This document shows positions 18,731-27,229 of a stretch of 64,000 nucleotides of DNA, piece by piece. The DNA is taken from assembly GCA_041751425.1 (NCBI GenBank), contig JBGSXL010000017.1, positions 124,001-188,000 of the forward strand. The letters run 5' to 3'. This DNA is from JAVVEG01 sp041751425 (GTDB taxonomy: Bacteria > Pseudomonadota > Gammaproteobacteria > Pseudomonadales > Pseudohongiellaceae). Under the pieces are notes generated by a model. It had not been told where the DNA came from. It saw only the letters and a program-made list of their open reading frames with translations, and did no database searches. The position numbers and the translations under genes are program-made. The stretch's first letter is position 1, and every line of letters begins with the position of its first letter.

Positions 18731-19178
18731 TGCCTTGTTTTATTGTTATGGGGAAAACTTGAGGGGTGATAATAGCGCGGTAAAACAAAGTTATCCACAT
18801 CCCGCAAGCGTTAATTGCAGTATTTTCTCTCCATTTTTTATGTTTTATTTTCAATGCGTTACGAAATCTTCGCTGAAAAAACCCGATCGAATATTTCGCA
18901 AAATCCTGCTCGTGGACAAATCCGGCAACTTATAACAAGCTGTGGATAACTTGTGGCTAAGCACGTATAAAACAGAAGTCTATTGATATACAAGCACCTG
19001 CATTAGTTGCCACCGTCCGCCCGCAAAACTAATGCGATAAACATGCAGCATTTATTGCAAAACGCGCGCAAACCAACTAGAATTCGCGCTCTTTTTTAAA
19101 ACGGCGTTTATCCAATCACCAAAAAGTCCTTCTGAACATAGCCTGGGGTCGCCCGGGTCGTAAACCTGGAAAGCAATC
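18731..19178. other. dnaA-rpmH intergenic region, candidate oriC (Pseudomonas-type position)
   Basis: 448 bases without a gene. It contains two perfect DnaA boxes, TTATCCACA at 18791-18799 and its reverse complement TGTGGATAA at 18941-18949, and a one-mismatch box TGTGGCTAA at 18952-18960. An AT-rich tract lies at about 18822-18855. The divergence of dnaA and rpmH around it and the matching position of the mapped Pseudomonas origin support an origin call. The right-hand part carries the rpmH promoter. A second candidate lies between mnmE and mnmG. Confidence 0.6.
19055..19083 (+). promoter_or_regulatory. Predicted sigma70 promoter for rpmH
   Basis: TTGCAA (19055-19060) and TAGAAT (19078-19083) are separated by 17 bases, the optimal spacing, about 95 bases upstream of the rpmH start. 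This would give a short leader before the ribosomal protein gene. Confidence 0.55.
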
Positions 19179-19313
19179 ATGAAAAGAACATTTCAACCAA
19201 GTTTGATCAAACGCGCCAGAACTCATGGTTTCCGTGCTCGTATGGCTACCCGTGGTGGTCGTCTGGTTATCAAAAGACGTCGCGCACAAGGTCGAGTCAA
19301 ACTCACAGCCTGA
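19179..19313 (+). CDS. rpmH: 50S ribosomal protein L34
   Basis: A 44-residue, very basic protein beginning MKRTFQPSLIKRARTHGF and ending in RRRAQGRVKLTA, a full-length and unmistakable L34. It is a component of the large ribosomal subunit near the exit tunnel. CCTGGAAAG lies upstream as ribosome-binding region. It heads the conserved rpmH-rnpA-yidD-yidC-mnmE series and is divergent from dnaA. Confidence 0.98.
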   Translation: MKRTFQPSLIKRARTHGFRARMATRGGRLVIKRRRAQGRVKLTA

Positions 19314-19326
19314 TTGTGTCTTCACT

Positions 19327-19360
19327 CCGGGCGTTACGGAAACTAAAATGTGCCGCCCGG
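19327..19360 (+). other. Inverted repeat in the rpmH-rnpA spacer
   Basis: CCGGGCG (19327-19333) and CGCCCGG (19354-19360) can form a 7-bp GC-rich stem with a 20-base loop. No T-run follows, so this is not a standard terminator; it could slow transcription or stabilise the rpmH mRNA end so that far more L34 than RnpA is made. That role is inference. Confidence 0.4.
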
Positions 19361-19391
19361 TAACCACCTTCAAGAAGACTAAATACCGCAA

Positions 19392-19799
19392 GTGTCTACT
19401 CCTGGCTTGAGCTATCGCTTTGAAAAAAAGCTTCGGTTGCTCAAAGCCGCCGACTTTCAGATTGTCTTCAAACAGGCGCGCTACAAAGTGTCTCGCCAAA
19501 CTATACTTGTGCTGGCAATCGACAACCATCTTGAATTTCCCCGTCTGGGTCTGGTTATCGGCAAAAAAAACATCGCTAAGGCTGTCCATCGAAATCGGGT
19601 AAAACGCTTGTTTCGGGAATCCTTCAGACAGAATCAACATTTGCTCAAGAGCTTGGACATCGTTATCCTAGCGCGCAGTGGTTTGGGTTCCTTGGAAAAC
19701 AACCAGATTTCCCAGCAGATTGATCAGCTTTGGCGTGACCTGTTGGAAAAAACTCATAAAGCGCAAAGCAACGCCGGAAAAGACACTCATGCTGGATAA
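19392..19799 (+). CDS. rnpA: Ribonuclease P protein component
   Basis: 135 residues, slightly longer than the usual 119-130. The fold hallmarks are present: FxxxFKQARYKVSR near residues 24-37, GLVIGKKNIAKAVHRNRVKR (the RNR motif) in the middle, then LDIVILARSGL. It is the basic protein cofactor of RNase P, which matures tRNA 5' ends. The start is GTG at 19392 with a poor ribosome-binding sequence. The 3' end overlaps yidD by 11 bases. Confidence 0.95.
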   Translation: MSTPGLSYRFEKKLRLLKAADFQIVFKQARYKVSRQTILVLAIDNHLEFPRLGLVIGKKNIAKAVHRNRVKRLFRESFRQNQHLLKSLDIVILARSGLGSLENNQISQQIDQLWRDLLEKTHKAQSNAGKDTHAG

Positions 19800-20091
19800 G
19801 GCCGCCATCAAACTGATTTGGGTTTACCAAAGCACTTTTAGTTTGCTGATAGGCAACCAGTGTCGCTTCTACCCCACCTGCTCGCACTACACACAGGAAG
19901 CGATACAAATCCACGGGTTGGTAAAGGGCAGCTATCTCGGTGCCAAGCGCATACTATCCTGTCATCCATGGCATCAGGGCGGTATTGACCTGGTCCCCGG
20001 CAGCACCAGCACAAACACGACCGACTTACCTGAAACACAAACTCACACAGAAAACCCAACCCTTTCCAAGCCACGGAACAGTAGTCATTAA
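19789..20091 (+). CDS. yidD: Membrane protein insertion efficiency factor YidD
   Basis: 100 residues from ATG 19789. The cysteine motif CRFYPTCSHYTQEAI and the following GLVKGSYLGAKRILSCHPW are diagnostic of YidD (formerly the haemolysin-like DUF37 family). The protein is thought to be peripheral at the inner membrane and to assist YidC. The hydrophilic C-terminal tail (about residues 70-100, rich in Thr) is not conserved. The frame is open upstream but an ATG within rnpA fits the family start. It overlaps rnpA and lies two bases before yidC. Confidence 0.94.
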   Translation: MLDKAAIKLIWVYQSTFSLLIGNQCRFYPTCSHYTQEAIQIHGLVKGSYLGAKRILSCHPWHQGGIDLVPGSTSTNTTDLPETQTHTENPTLSKPRNSSH

Positions 20092-20093
20092 AA

Positions 20094-21800
20094 ATGGATT
20101 CAATCAAATATATTATTCTTGGCGGTCTAGCCATTGTTTCATACCTGCTACTGCTCGCATGGCAGGCTGATTATCCTAATGTGCCGCAAAGTGCTGTCAG
20201 CCCGGCTATCAGTCAACCAGAATCCGATATCCCCGTGCCATCATTGAACTCCGGTGATACACCCTCGGTGGCAACCCCGGCCGCTCCAAACCCAGATATC
20301 CCCGTTGTTCCGACGGCGTCAGTTGTAACCACAACACAATCCGCATCTGGCAATCTCATCAATGTCCGCACCGATGTGCTAAACCTGAGCATAGACCCTA
20401 CGGGCGGAGATATTGTCTTTGCATCTTTGCCAGAGTTCCGCACACAGATTGATGTAGAAGATGATCCTTTCGTTGTATTGGAAAGTGGTTCACTGCGCAC
20501 TTATGTTGCACAAAGCGGACTTATCGGTCGCCATGGTATCGACAATAATGCGCGACCTGTTTACAGCCCCACACAGGATAGCTACACGATGGTTGAGGGC
20601 GACAATTCGCTTGTCGTAAGTCTCAACTACACCGACGCAAATGGTGTACAGGTTGTGAAAAGGTATCACTTCGAACGCGGCAGCTACCTGATCAATGTCG
20701 AGTATGAAGTAAATAATCTGAGCAGCACGCCCTGGCAGGCGAATCTGTTCGGTCAGATTAAGCGCAGCAACTTCGCCGACCCAAGTCAAAGCAGCGGTTT
20801 CGGGATGGCTTCTTTTCTTGGCTTCGCAACCACCTCACCAGATGACCCTTACGACAAGGTGAGTTTCGGCGATATTGATGGGGGACGCTCCAGTATTGAA
20901 ATGAACGGCGGTTGGATTGCATTCAGCCAACATTATTTCCTCTCAGCATGGATACCATCAGAAGGCAGCACTAACAGTTTTACTCTGAGAAAAAACAATC
21001 TTAATGAGTACATTGGTGGTTTCACGAGCACTGAATTCGTCGTTGCGCCGCAATCAACATCGACGCAAAGCGCACAGTTCTATGTTGGTCCCAAAGACCA
21101 ATACAGCCTACGAGAAATATCGAGCAACCTGGATCTGACGATAGACTATGGTTGGTTGTGGTTTGTCGCCTCACCAATCTACTGGTTGCTTACGAAAATA
21201 AATTCCTTCGTTGGTAACTACGGTGTATCAATCCTGTTACTGACTCTGTGTGTCAAAGCTATTTTTTACAAATTGTCTGCCACCAGTTATCGCTCCATGG
21301 CAAACATGCGTCGCGTTATGCCGAAGATGGCGCAGCTGAAAGAGCGCTACGGCGATGACAAAATGAAACTGCAGAAAGCAACGATGGAGTTGTATCAGAA
21401 AGAAAAAATAAATCCATTCGGCGGATGTTTGCCAATGCTAGTGCAGATGCCGGTTTTTATCGCACTGTATTGGGTGTTGATGGAAAGCGTTGAACTCAGG
21501 CACGCGCCATTCATGCTGTGGATCGATGACCTATCCGTGATGGATCCTTTCTTTGTTCTACCATTGCTGATGGGCGCATCAATGTATGCGCAATCACTGC
21601 TCAGCCCGGCACCAGCAGATCCGATGCAAGCGAAGATTATGCGTTTCATGCCTGTGGCGATGACTGTGTTTTTTCTGTGGTTTCCGGCGGGACTGGTACT
21701 GTACTGGTTGGCAAACAGTGTGCTTGGTATCGCACAGCAGTGGTATATCACGCATAAAATAGATGCTGAATATGCGGCAAAAGAAGCAAAAAATCACTGA
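20094..21800 (+). CDS. yidC: Membrane protein insertase YidC
   Basis: 568 residues, proteobacterial length. An N-terminal membrane anchor (residues about 5-22) is followed by the large periplasmic beta domain (about 60-340) and the conserved insertase core: a segment starting YGVSILLLTLCVKAIFYKLS, the cytoplasmic hairpin MRRVMPKMAQLKERYGDD, then NPFGGCLPMLVQMPVFIALY. YidC inserts proteins such as the ATP synthase c and a subunits, encoded downstream in this window, alone or with SecYEG. The linker after the first helix is rich in Pro, Ser and Thr. Confidence 0.97.
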   Translation: MDSIKYIILGGLAIVSYLLLLAWQADYPNVPQSAVSPAISQPESDIPVPSLNSGDTPSVATPAAPNPDIPVVPTASVVTTTQSASGNLINVRTDVLNLSIDPTGGDIVFASLPEFRTQIDVEDDPFVVLESGSLRTYVAQSGLIGRHGIDNNARPVYSPTQDSYTMVEGDNSLVVSLNYTDANGVQVVKRYHFERGSYLINVEYEVNNLSSTPWQANLFGQIKRSNFADPSQSSGFGMASFLGFATTSPDDPYDKVSFGDIDGGRSSIEMNGGWIAFSQHYFLSAWIPSEGSTNSFTLRKNNLNEYIGGFTSTEFVVAPQSTSTQSAQFYVGPKDQYSLREISSNLDLTIDYGWLWFVASPIYWLLTKINSFVGNYGVSILLLTLCVKAIFYKLSATSYRSMANMRRVMPKMAQLKERYGDDKMKLQKATMELYQKEKINPFGGCLPMLVQMPVFIALYWVLMESVELRHAPFMLWIDDLSVMDPFFVLPLLMGASMYAQSLLSPAPADPMQAKIMRFMPVAMTVFFLWFPAGLVLYWLANSVLGIAQQWYITHKIDAEYAAKEAKNH

Positions 21801-21882
21801 CATAAAAAAGTTAAAAAAGACACGTGCTTCTTTAGTGGACTAAGCCATCTTAAAAGGCTGTAGTATTTTAGCAGGCAGAACT

Positions 21883-23286
21883 ATGTTAGCGCCGGCAGAT
21901 AATGACACTATTTGCGCAATAGCCACATCTCCCGGAAGAAGTGGTGTGGGTATTGTTCGAGTGTCAGGTCCGCGCAGTCTTGCAATAGCCGAATCTATTC
22001 TTGGTTTCAAACCACAACCCCGTCACGCTCATTTCGGTAAATTCCATTCCGGCAATGCTGAAATTCTGGATCTGGGTATCGCGCTATTTTTTCCTGCGCC
22101 TAACTCATTCACCGGTGAGGACGTCTTCGAGCTGCAGGGGCATGGTGGTTTTTATGTCCTGGACAACTTGTTAAAAGAAACTCTCTTGCTTGGTGCTCGT
22201 CTCGCACGCCCTGGTGAGTTTTCAGAGCGCGCATTCATCAACGACAAAATGGATCTGACTCAAGCGGAAGCTATCGCCGATTTGATTGACTGTAGTTCTG
22301 CTCAAGCCGCAAAAAGTGCAATGCGGACTTTACAGGGTGATTTCTCACAGTTAATTAATTCCCTGTGCGAAGCAATCACGGAGGTGCGCGTTTATGTGGA
22401 AGCGGCCATAGACTTTTCCGAAGAGGAAATCGATTTTCTCAGCGAAGGAAAAATTGCAGAGAAGCTGGCTGACGTTATCTCGCAGCTGGAGAGTGTACTT
22501 GATCAGGCCACTCAGGGAGCCATTCTGAAAGAGGGCATGTCTGTTGTCATCGCCGGTAAACCCAATGCTGGAAAATCCAGTTTGTTGAACGCGCTTGCCG
22601 GCAAAGAAACAGCAATAGTAACGGAGATAGCCGGAACCACCAGAGACATTCTCAGCGAGCAGATTAATATCGATGGCATGCCTCTGCATATAACTGACAC
22701 GGCCGGTCTGCGAGCCAGTGACGATGTTGTAGAGCAGGAAGGAATACGACGCGCGTTGGCTGCAATTCAGACAGCGGACAGAGTGCTGCTGGTTGTCGAC
22801 TCATCGTTAGACGATGTACAACTCAAGGATCTGCCGGATTTCTTCACTGCACTGGGCTTCGGACAACTGAGCGAAGCATTAGATCCACCACGGTTGACCA
22901 TCATTCACAACAAGATAGATTTGCGGGGTGAGGAGCCGGCAAGCAATCTTATAGATGGTTCCGACACATCTGCCCCGGTCATCATTAAACTATCCGCCAA
23001 ACAGAAAACGGGCTTGCAATTATTGCGACAACATCTGAAAGACGTAATGGGGTTTCACACAAGCGGTGAGGGTGGTTTTATTGCCCGCAGCCGTCATTTG
23101 GAAGCGCTGCGGAAAGCCAGGGAGAACCTGCTGCAGGCGCAGAACCAACTGCTGAACGGTCGCGCCGCTGAACTGGTGGCCGAAGACCTGCGTCACGCTC
23201 ACAAGCATCTGGGTGAAATTACCGGAGAATTCACCACGGACGATTTGTTAGGAAAAATCTTCTCCAGCTTTTGTGTTGGTAAATAG
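21883..23286 (+). CDS. mnmE: tRNA modification GTPase MnmE
   Basis: 467 residues. The N-terminal formyl-tetrahydrofolate-binding domain begins DTICAIATSPGRSGVGIVR; the GTPase domain carries G1 GKPNAGKSS, G3 DTAGL and G4 NKID; the C-terminus ends with the FCVGK motif whose cysteine is conserved in MnmE (usual form FCIGK). With MnmG it installs 5-carboxymethylaminomethyl groups on wobble uridine 34 of certain tRNAs. It is 82 bases after yidC and is separated from its partner mnmG by an unusually AT-rich 474-base gap. Confidence 0.97.
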   Translation: MLAPADNDTICAIATSPGRSGVGIVRVSGPRSLAIAESILGFKPQPRHAHFGKFHSGNAEILDLGIALFFPAPNSFTGEDVFELQGHGGFYVLDNLLKETLLLGARLARPGEFSERAFINDKMDLTQAEAIADLIDCSSAQAAKSAMRTLQGDFSQLINSLCEAITEVRVYVEAAIDFSEEEIDFLSEGKIAEKLADVISQLESVLDQATQGAILKEGMSVVIAGKPNAGKSSLLNALAGKETAIVTEIAGTTRDILSEQINIDGMPLHITDTAGLRASDDVVEQEGIRRALAAIQTADRVLLVVDSSLDDVQLKDLPDFFTALGFGQLSEALDPPRLTIIHNKIDLRGEEPASNLIDGSDTSAPVIIKLSAKQKTGLQLLRQHLKDVMGFHTSGEGGFIARSRHLEALRKARENLLQAQNQLLNGRAAELVAEDLRHAHKHLGEITGEFTTDDLLGKIFSSFCVGK

Positions 23287-23760
23287 CTGTTTCACTCAAT
23301 ATTTGGCCACAGATCCATCGCAGCAGAGCATTCCTTGAAAATATTTTCCTTTGTGAAACCTGTTGATAAGTCGCTGTTTTCGGTGCACAACTTTTGGAAT
23401 AATTTCCGCTGAAAATTCTCCTGTGGATAATAAAGCTTTTGCTGCACAGCAAGCTAAAAGCTTTTACTCAGCTTAAACAGCTCTTATCCAAAGGCTTATA
23501 CTTATTCTAACTTATTGTTTTTTATTAAAATTAAATGGTTGTTAACAGAAAAGACGTTTACCATAATCATTAACAGTATTAAAAGTCTTTAAGTATTTTA
23601 ACTATTTATATCTACTTATTATTTACTTGAAGCGAATAACTTAAGCTGTGGATTATTTCGAAAATTAGTACTTCAAATTTGGAACTGAAGGCTTATACTT
23701 GTCAGCCCGTTTCCCAGGCTTGATTCTTTAGCCCGATTTGACTTGATTGTCAGGTGCAAG
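23287..23760. other. AT-rich mnmE-mnmG intergenic region, second oriC candidate
   Basis: 474 bases without a gene. It holds one perfect DnaA box (TGTGGATAA, 23422-23430) and three one-mismatch boxes: TGTTGATAA 23361-23369, TTATCCAAA 23484-23492 and TGTGGATTA 23647-23655. By my count only 25 of the 120 bases from 23521 to 23640 are G or C, far below the flanking genes, which resembles a DNA unwinding element placed between the boxes. A TGTTAACA palindrome lies at about 23539. In enterobacteria oriC is next to mnmG (gidA). The final part holds the mnmG promoter. Confidence 0.55.
23491..23700 (+). repeat. 13-bp direct repeat AAGGCTTATACTT flanking the AT-rich tract
   Basis: Identical copies lie at 23491-23503 and 23688-23700, one on each side of the AT-rich segment. 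Each contains TATACT, a good -10 hexamer, so the copies may be two promoters reading toward mnmG; the second has a weak TTCAAA (23672-23677) with 16-base spacing. Chance is possible in such AT-rich DNA, but a 13-bp match including GGC is notable. Confidence 0.5.
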
Positions 23761-25686
23761 ATGGATTTCTCGAAAAAATACGATGTGATTGTGGTTGGTG
23801 GTGGCCATGCCGGCACAGAGGCAGCTTTGGCAGCTGCGCGCACTGGCGTGCAAACGCTATTGATTACCCACAACATCGAAACACTGGGGCAAATGTCGTG
23901 TAATCCGGCCATCGGTGGTATTGGCAAAAGTCACCTGGTGAAAGAAATCGATGCTTTGGGTGGCGCCATGGCGAGAGCTACGGATTTGGGCGGCATTCAG
24001 TTTCGCGTTTTGAACAGCAGCAAAGGCCCGGCAGTACGAGCAACCAGGGCCCAGGCGGATAGGGTTCTGTACAAAGCTGCCGTACGTAACATGTTGGAAA
24101 ACCAACCAAATCTCGATATTTTCCAGCAGGCAGTCGATGATTTGATAGTGCAGGGTGAAACCGTACAGGGCATAGTGACCCAGATGGGATTGCGCTTTTA
24201 CGCACAGCGCGTGGTGTTAACCACGGGAACGTTCCTCGGCGGCAAAATTCATATCGGTATGGAGAATCATTCCGGAGGCAGAGCGGGGGATCCACCTTCG
24301 ATAGCGCTGGCGCAACGACTACAGGAATTACCATTCAACGTTGGTCGCCTGAAAACCGGAACACCACCACGCATTGATGCCCGTTCCGTTGATTTTTCGG
24401 TGATGCAGGCGCAAGGCGGCGATACACCTGTTCCGGTGATGTCTTATCTGGGTAAACCCGAAGATCACCCGGAACAGGTCAATTGTTATATCACGGCAAC
24501 CAATGAGCGCTGTCACGATATCATTCGCTCCGGTCTTGACCGCTCGCCCATGTACACAGGTGTCATCGAAGGGTTGGGTCCGCGCTATTGTCCTTCGATT
24601 GAGGACAAGGTCATGCGCTTTGCGGACAAGACCTCCCACCAGATTTTTGTTGAACCGGAAGGGCTGCAGACAACAGAACTTTACCCCAACGGCATTTCGA
24701 CCAGCCTGCCGTTCGATATTCAGATCCAAATGGTAAGACAGATCAAAGGGTTCGAGAATGCGCATATCACCCGTCCGGGCTATGCCATTGAGTACGACTT
24801 TTTTGATCCACGCGACCTGAACTATTCACTGGAAACCAAATTCATCAAAGGTCTGTACTTCGCCGGGCAAATCAATGGCACAACCGGTTATGAGGAAGCT
24901 GCGGCACAGGGGCTGCTTGCAGGCCTGAATGCAGCGCTGGCTGCACAAGGGAAAGAGAGTTGGTGTCCCCGCAGAGATCAGGCTTACATTGGTGTGCTGG
25001 TTGACGATTTGATTACACTTGGCACCAATGAACCCTATCGCATGTTTACCAGCCGCGCCGAATACCGTTTACTGCTCAGAGAAGACAATGCGGATCTGCG
25101 CCTGACCACTATAGGCCGCGAACTGGGTTTGGTTGACGATGCCCGTTGGGCTGCCTTTAGCGCCAAGCAGGATGGGATCAATGAAGAGTTGCAACGCCTG
25201 AAATCTATTTGGGTGCAACCCGGCACCTCCAAAGCTGCACAAATTAACCCACTTTTGGAAAAACCAATCAGCCATGAGTACAGCCTGGCAGACTTGTTGG
25301 CGCGCCCGGGTGTCACATATAAGGAATTGTGTGAAGCTGCGAACTGCCCGGCACTATTGCCGGAAATCCTGGTTGCTCCTCTAACAAAACAAATAGCTGA
25401 ACAGATAGCAGAACAGGTTGAGATTCATATCAAGTACAAAGGCTATATCGATCGCCAGGAAGATGATATTCAGAAACTTAAACGCCAGGAGAACACACCA
25501 CTACCTGCTGATTTCGATTACCAGCAGATGCAGGGTTTATCCAACGAGCTGAAGCAAAAGCTGTTGGCAGCAAAGCCTGACAGCATCGCCCGGGCCAGCA
25601 GGATACCCGGCATCACACCAGCGGCCATTTCGTTGCTGCTGATCTATCTGAAGAAACATCAGGCAGTACATAAGAAAACAGCGTGA
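23761..25686 (+). CDS. mnmG: tRNA uridine-34 5-carboxymethylaminomethyl modification enzyme MnmG
   Basis: 641 residues from ATG 23761, preceded by AGGTG; an in-frame start at 23743 is less likely because the FAD-binding strand YDVIVVGGGHAGTEAALAA begins a few residues after the ATG. The conserved CNPAIGGIGKSHLVKEIDAL block and the C-terminal helical domain (Y-K-GYIDRQ, then RIPGITPAAISLL) are complete. It is the FAD-dependent partner of MnmE in U34 tRNA modification. The stop overlaps the rsmG start (GTGA). Confidence 0.97.
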   Translation: MDFSKKYDVIVVGGGHAGTEAALAAARTGVQTLLITHNIETLGQMSCNPAIGGIGKSHLVKEIDALGGAMARATDLGGIQFRVLNSSKGPAVRATRAQADRVLYKAAVRNMLENQPNLDIFQQAVDDLIVQGETVQGIVTQMGLRFYAQRVVLTTGTFLGGKIHIGMENHSGGRAGDPPSIALAQRLQELPFNVGRLKTGTPPRIDARSVDFSVMQAQGGDTPVPVMSYLGKPEDHPEQVNCYITATNERCHDIIRSGLDRSPMYTGVIEGLGPRYCPSIEDKVMRFADKTSHQIFVEPEGLQTTELYPNGISTSLPFDIQIQMVRQIKGFENAHITRPGYAIEYDFFDPRDLNYSLETKFIKGLYFAGQINGTTGYEEAAAQGLLAGLNAALAAQGKESWCPRRDQAYIGVLVDDLITLGTNEPYRMFTSRAEYRLLLREDNADLRLTTIGRELGLVDDARWAAFSAKQDGINEELQRLKSIWVQPGTSKAAQINPLLEKPISHEYSLADLLARPGVTYKELCEAANCPALLPEILVAPLTKQIAEQIAEQVEIHIKYKGYIDRQEDDIQKLKRQENTPLPADFDYQQMQGLSNELKQKLLAAKPDSIARASRIPGITPAAISLLLIYLKKHQAVHKKTA

Positions 25687-26378
25687 ACAGGGAAAAGGTT
25701 CTTAGCGAAGGACTGGAGGCAATGCATATTTCCCTGCAGCAAGCGCAGCAACAACAGTTGCTGAACTATCTGGATCTGCTGCAAAAATGGAACAAGGCCT
25801 TCAACCTGTCGGGTATCAGAGAAGAGACATTGATGGTGTCTCGCCACTTGCTTGACAGCCTGACGCTACACTCCTTCATTGCTGACATGAGTAAAGAAAA
25901 AGGGAACAAGCGTTTGCGGGTGATCGACGTCGGCACAGGTCCGGGGCTGCCGGGAATACCGCTGGCAATCTGTTTTCCTGGTGTGGATTTTGTTCTGCTG
26001 GACAGCAACGGCAAAAAAACACGGTTCGTATTTCAAGCTAAAGTGGCTCTGCAACTGACGAATGTCAGTGTGGAAAATTGCCGGGTAGAGCACTATCAAA
26101 GGCAGGCGCAAATTGATATTGTCCTTAGCCGGGCTTTTTCTTCCCTGGCGGAAATGGCGACTAAAACCGCTCATCTGCAGAGCCCCAACAGCGCAGAACC
26201 TTTGTACTGGCTGGCGATGAAAGGGGTATATCCGGAAGCTGAAATAACTCAGTTACCCGCGACAGTTGCTGTTGAAAGAGTGCTGCGAGTGCAGGTACCT
26301 GGCGACACCGGAGAAAGACACATCGTCGAGATGATTAACAGGCAGGCTGGGCCCGACTCGGTGCTCAAAAACGCATAG
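25683..26378 (+). CDS. rsmG: 16S rRNA m7G527 methyltransferase RsmG
   Basis: 231 residues, starting at GTG 25683, which overlaps the mnmG stop. The substrate helix region LDLLQKWNKAFNLSGIR and the S-adenosylmethionine motif VIDVGTGPGLPGIPLAI are canonical, followed by LSRAFSSLAEM. RsmG (GidB) methylates N7 of G527 in 16S rRNA. It is part of the conserved mnmG-rsmG-parA-parB string near the origin and lies 16 bases before parA. Confidence 0.96.
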   Translation: MNREKVLSEGLEAMHISLQQAQQQQLLNYLDLLQKWNKAFNLSGIREETLMVSRHLLDSLTLHSFIADMSKEKGNKRLRVIDVGTGPGLPGIPLAICFPGVDFVLLDSNGKKTRFVFQAKVALQLTNVSVENCRVEHYQRQAQIDIVLSRAFSSLAEMATKTAHLQSPNSAEPLYWLAMKGVYPEAEITQLPATVAVERVLRVQVPGDTGERHIVEMINRQAGPDSVLKNA

Positions 26379-26394
26379 AACCCAAAAAACAAAA

Positions 26395-27201
26395 GTGGCG
26401 GAAAAAGTGACCAAAATACTGGCAATAGCCAACCAGAAAGGCGGTGTTGGCAAAACGACAACCTCTGTGAACCTGGCGGCATCCCTGCGTGCTACTAAGC
26501 GCAGAGTCTTGCTGGTAGATATGGATCCACAAGGCAACGCCACCATGGGCAGCGGCATCAACAAGGCAGACCTGGAGGTCTCTATTTATGATGTGCTGAC
26601 CAAACGCGCCACCTTTGCACAGGCCGTTTTGCAGACTCCCGAAAATGGTTTTGACATTCTCCCGGCCAATGGTGATCTGACAGCAGCCGAGATAGAGCTG
26701 CTTTACGAGGAAAGCCGGGAAAGCATTCTGCGGCGCGTGCTTGCAGAGATCAGCAGCAACTACGATTTTATCGTCATCGATTGCCCACCATCCCTCAACA
26801 TGCTGACCTTAAACTCGTTGGTTGCGGCACACGGGGTCATTATCCCGATGCAGTGTGAGTATTATGCGCTGGAAGGTTTGTCGGCTCTGGTGGATACCAT
26901 CGATGCGATAGCTGCCACGCATAACCCGGAGTTGCAGATTGAAGGCATACTGCGGACCATGTACGACCCGCGCAACAAATTGACCACTGAAGTATCGAGC
27001 CAATTGTTCAGCCATTTCGGAGACAGGGTGTATCGTACTGTAGTGCCGCGCAACATCCGTTTGGCAGAAGCGCCCAGCTATGGCATGCCGGTGTTGCGTT
27101 ATGACAGACAGTCCCGCGGTTCACTGGCCTATCTGGCATTGGCGGGAGAAATGATTCGTCGCAGTGAACAGCGTCTGGAGCAGGCCAAGGCCGCAAGTTA
27201 A
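26395..27201 (+). CDS. parA: Chromosome partitioning ATPase ParA (Soj)
   Basis: 268 residues from GTG 26395, or 264 from GTG 26407, which has GCGGA five bases upstream and would give the common N-terminus TKILAIANQKGGVGKTTT; both starts are plausible. The deviant Walker A KGGVGKTT, the switch region DMDPQGNATMGSGI and the Walker B FIVIDCPPSL are intact. ParA binds DNA non-specifically and moves ParB-parS complexes of newly replicated origins. parB follows after 28 bases, and two parS-like sites lie in recF. Confidence 0.95.
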   Translation: MAEKVTKILAIANQKGGVGKTTTSVNLAASLRATKRRVLLVDMDPQGNATMGSGINKADLEVSIYDVLTKRATFAQAVLQTPENGFDILPANGDLTAAEIELLYEESRESILRRVLAEISSNYDFIVIDCPPSLNMLTLNSLVAAHGVIIPMQCEYYALEGLSALVDTIDAIAATHNPELQIEGILRTMYDPRNKLTTEVSSQLFSHFGDRVYRTVVPRNIRLAEAPSYGMPVLRYDRQSRGSLAYLALAGEMIRRSEQRLEQAKAAS

Positions 27202-27229
27202 AAAATTAAAACAACCACAGGTTTCGCAA

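Noticed and set aside
21801..21882. Possible terminator between yidC and mnmE
   Set aside because: A-rich sequence but no convincing stem with a T-tract, so read-through to mnmE is assumed.
23421..23465. Imperfect hairpin around AAAGCTTTTGCTG ... CAGCAAGCTAAAAGCTTT
   Set aside because: It could be a terminator for mnmE, but the stem is interrupted and no T-run follows; kept only as part of the origin-like region.
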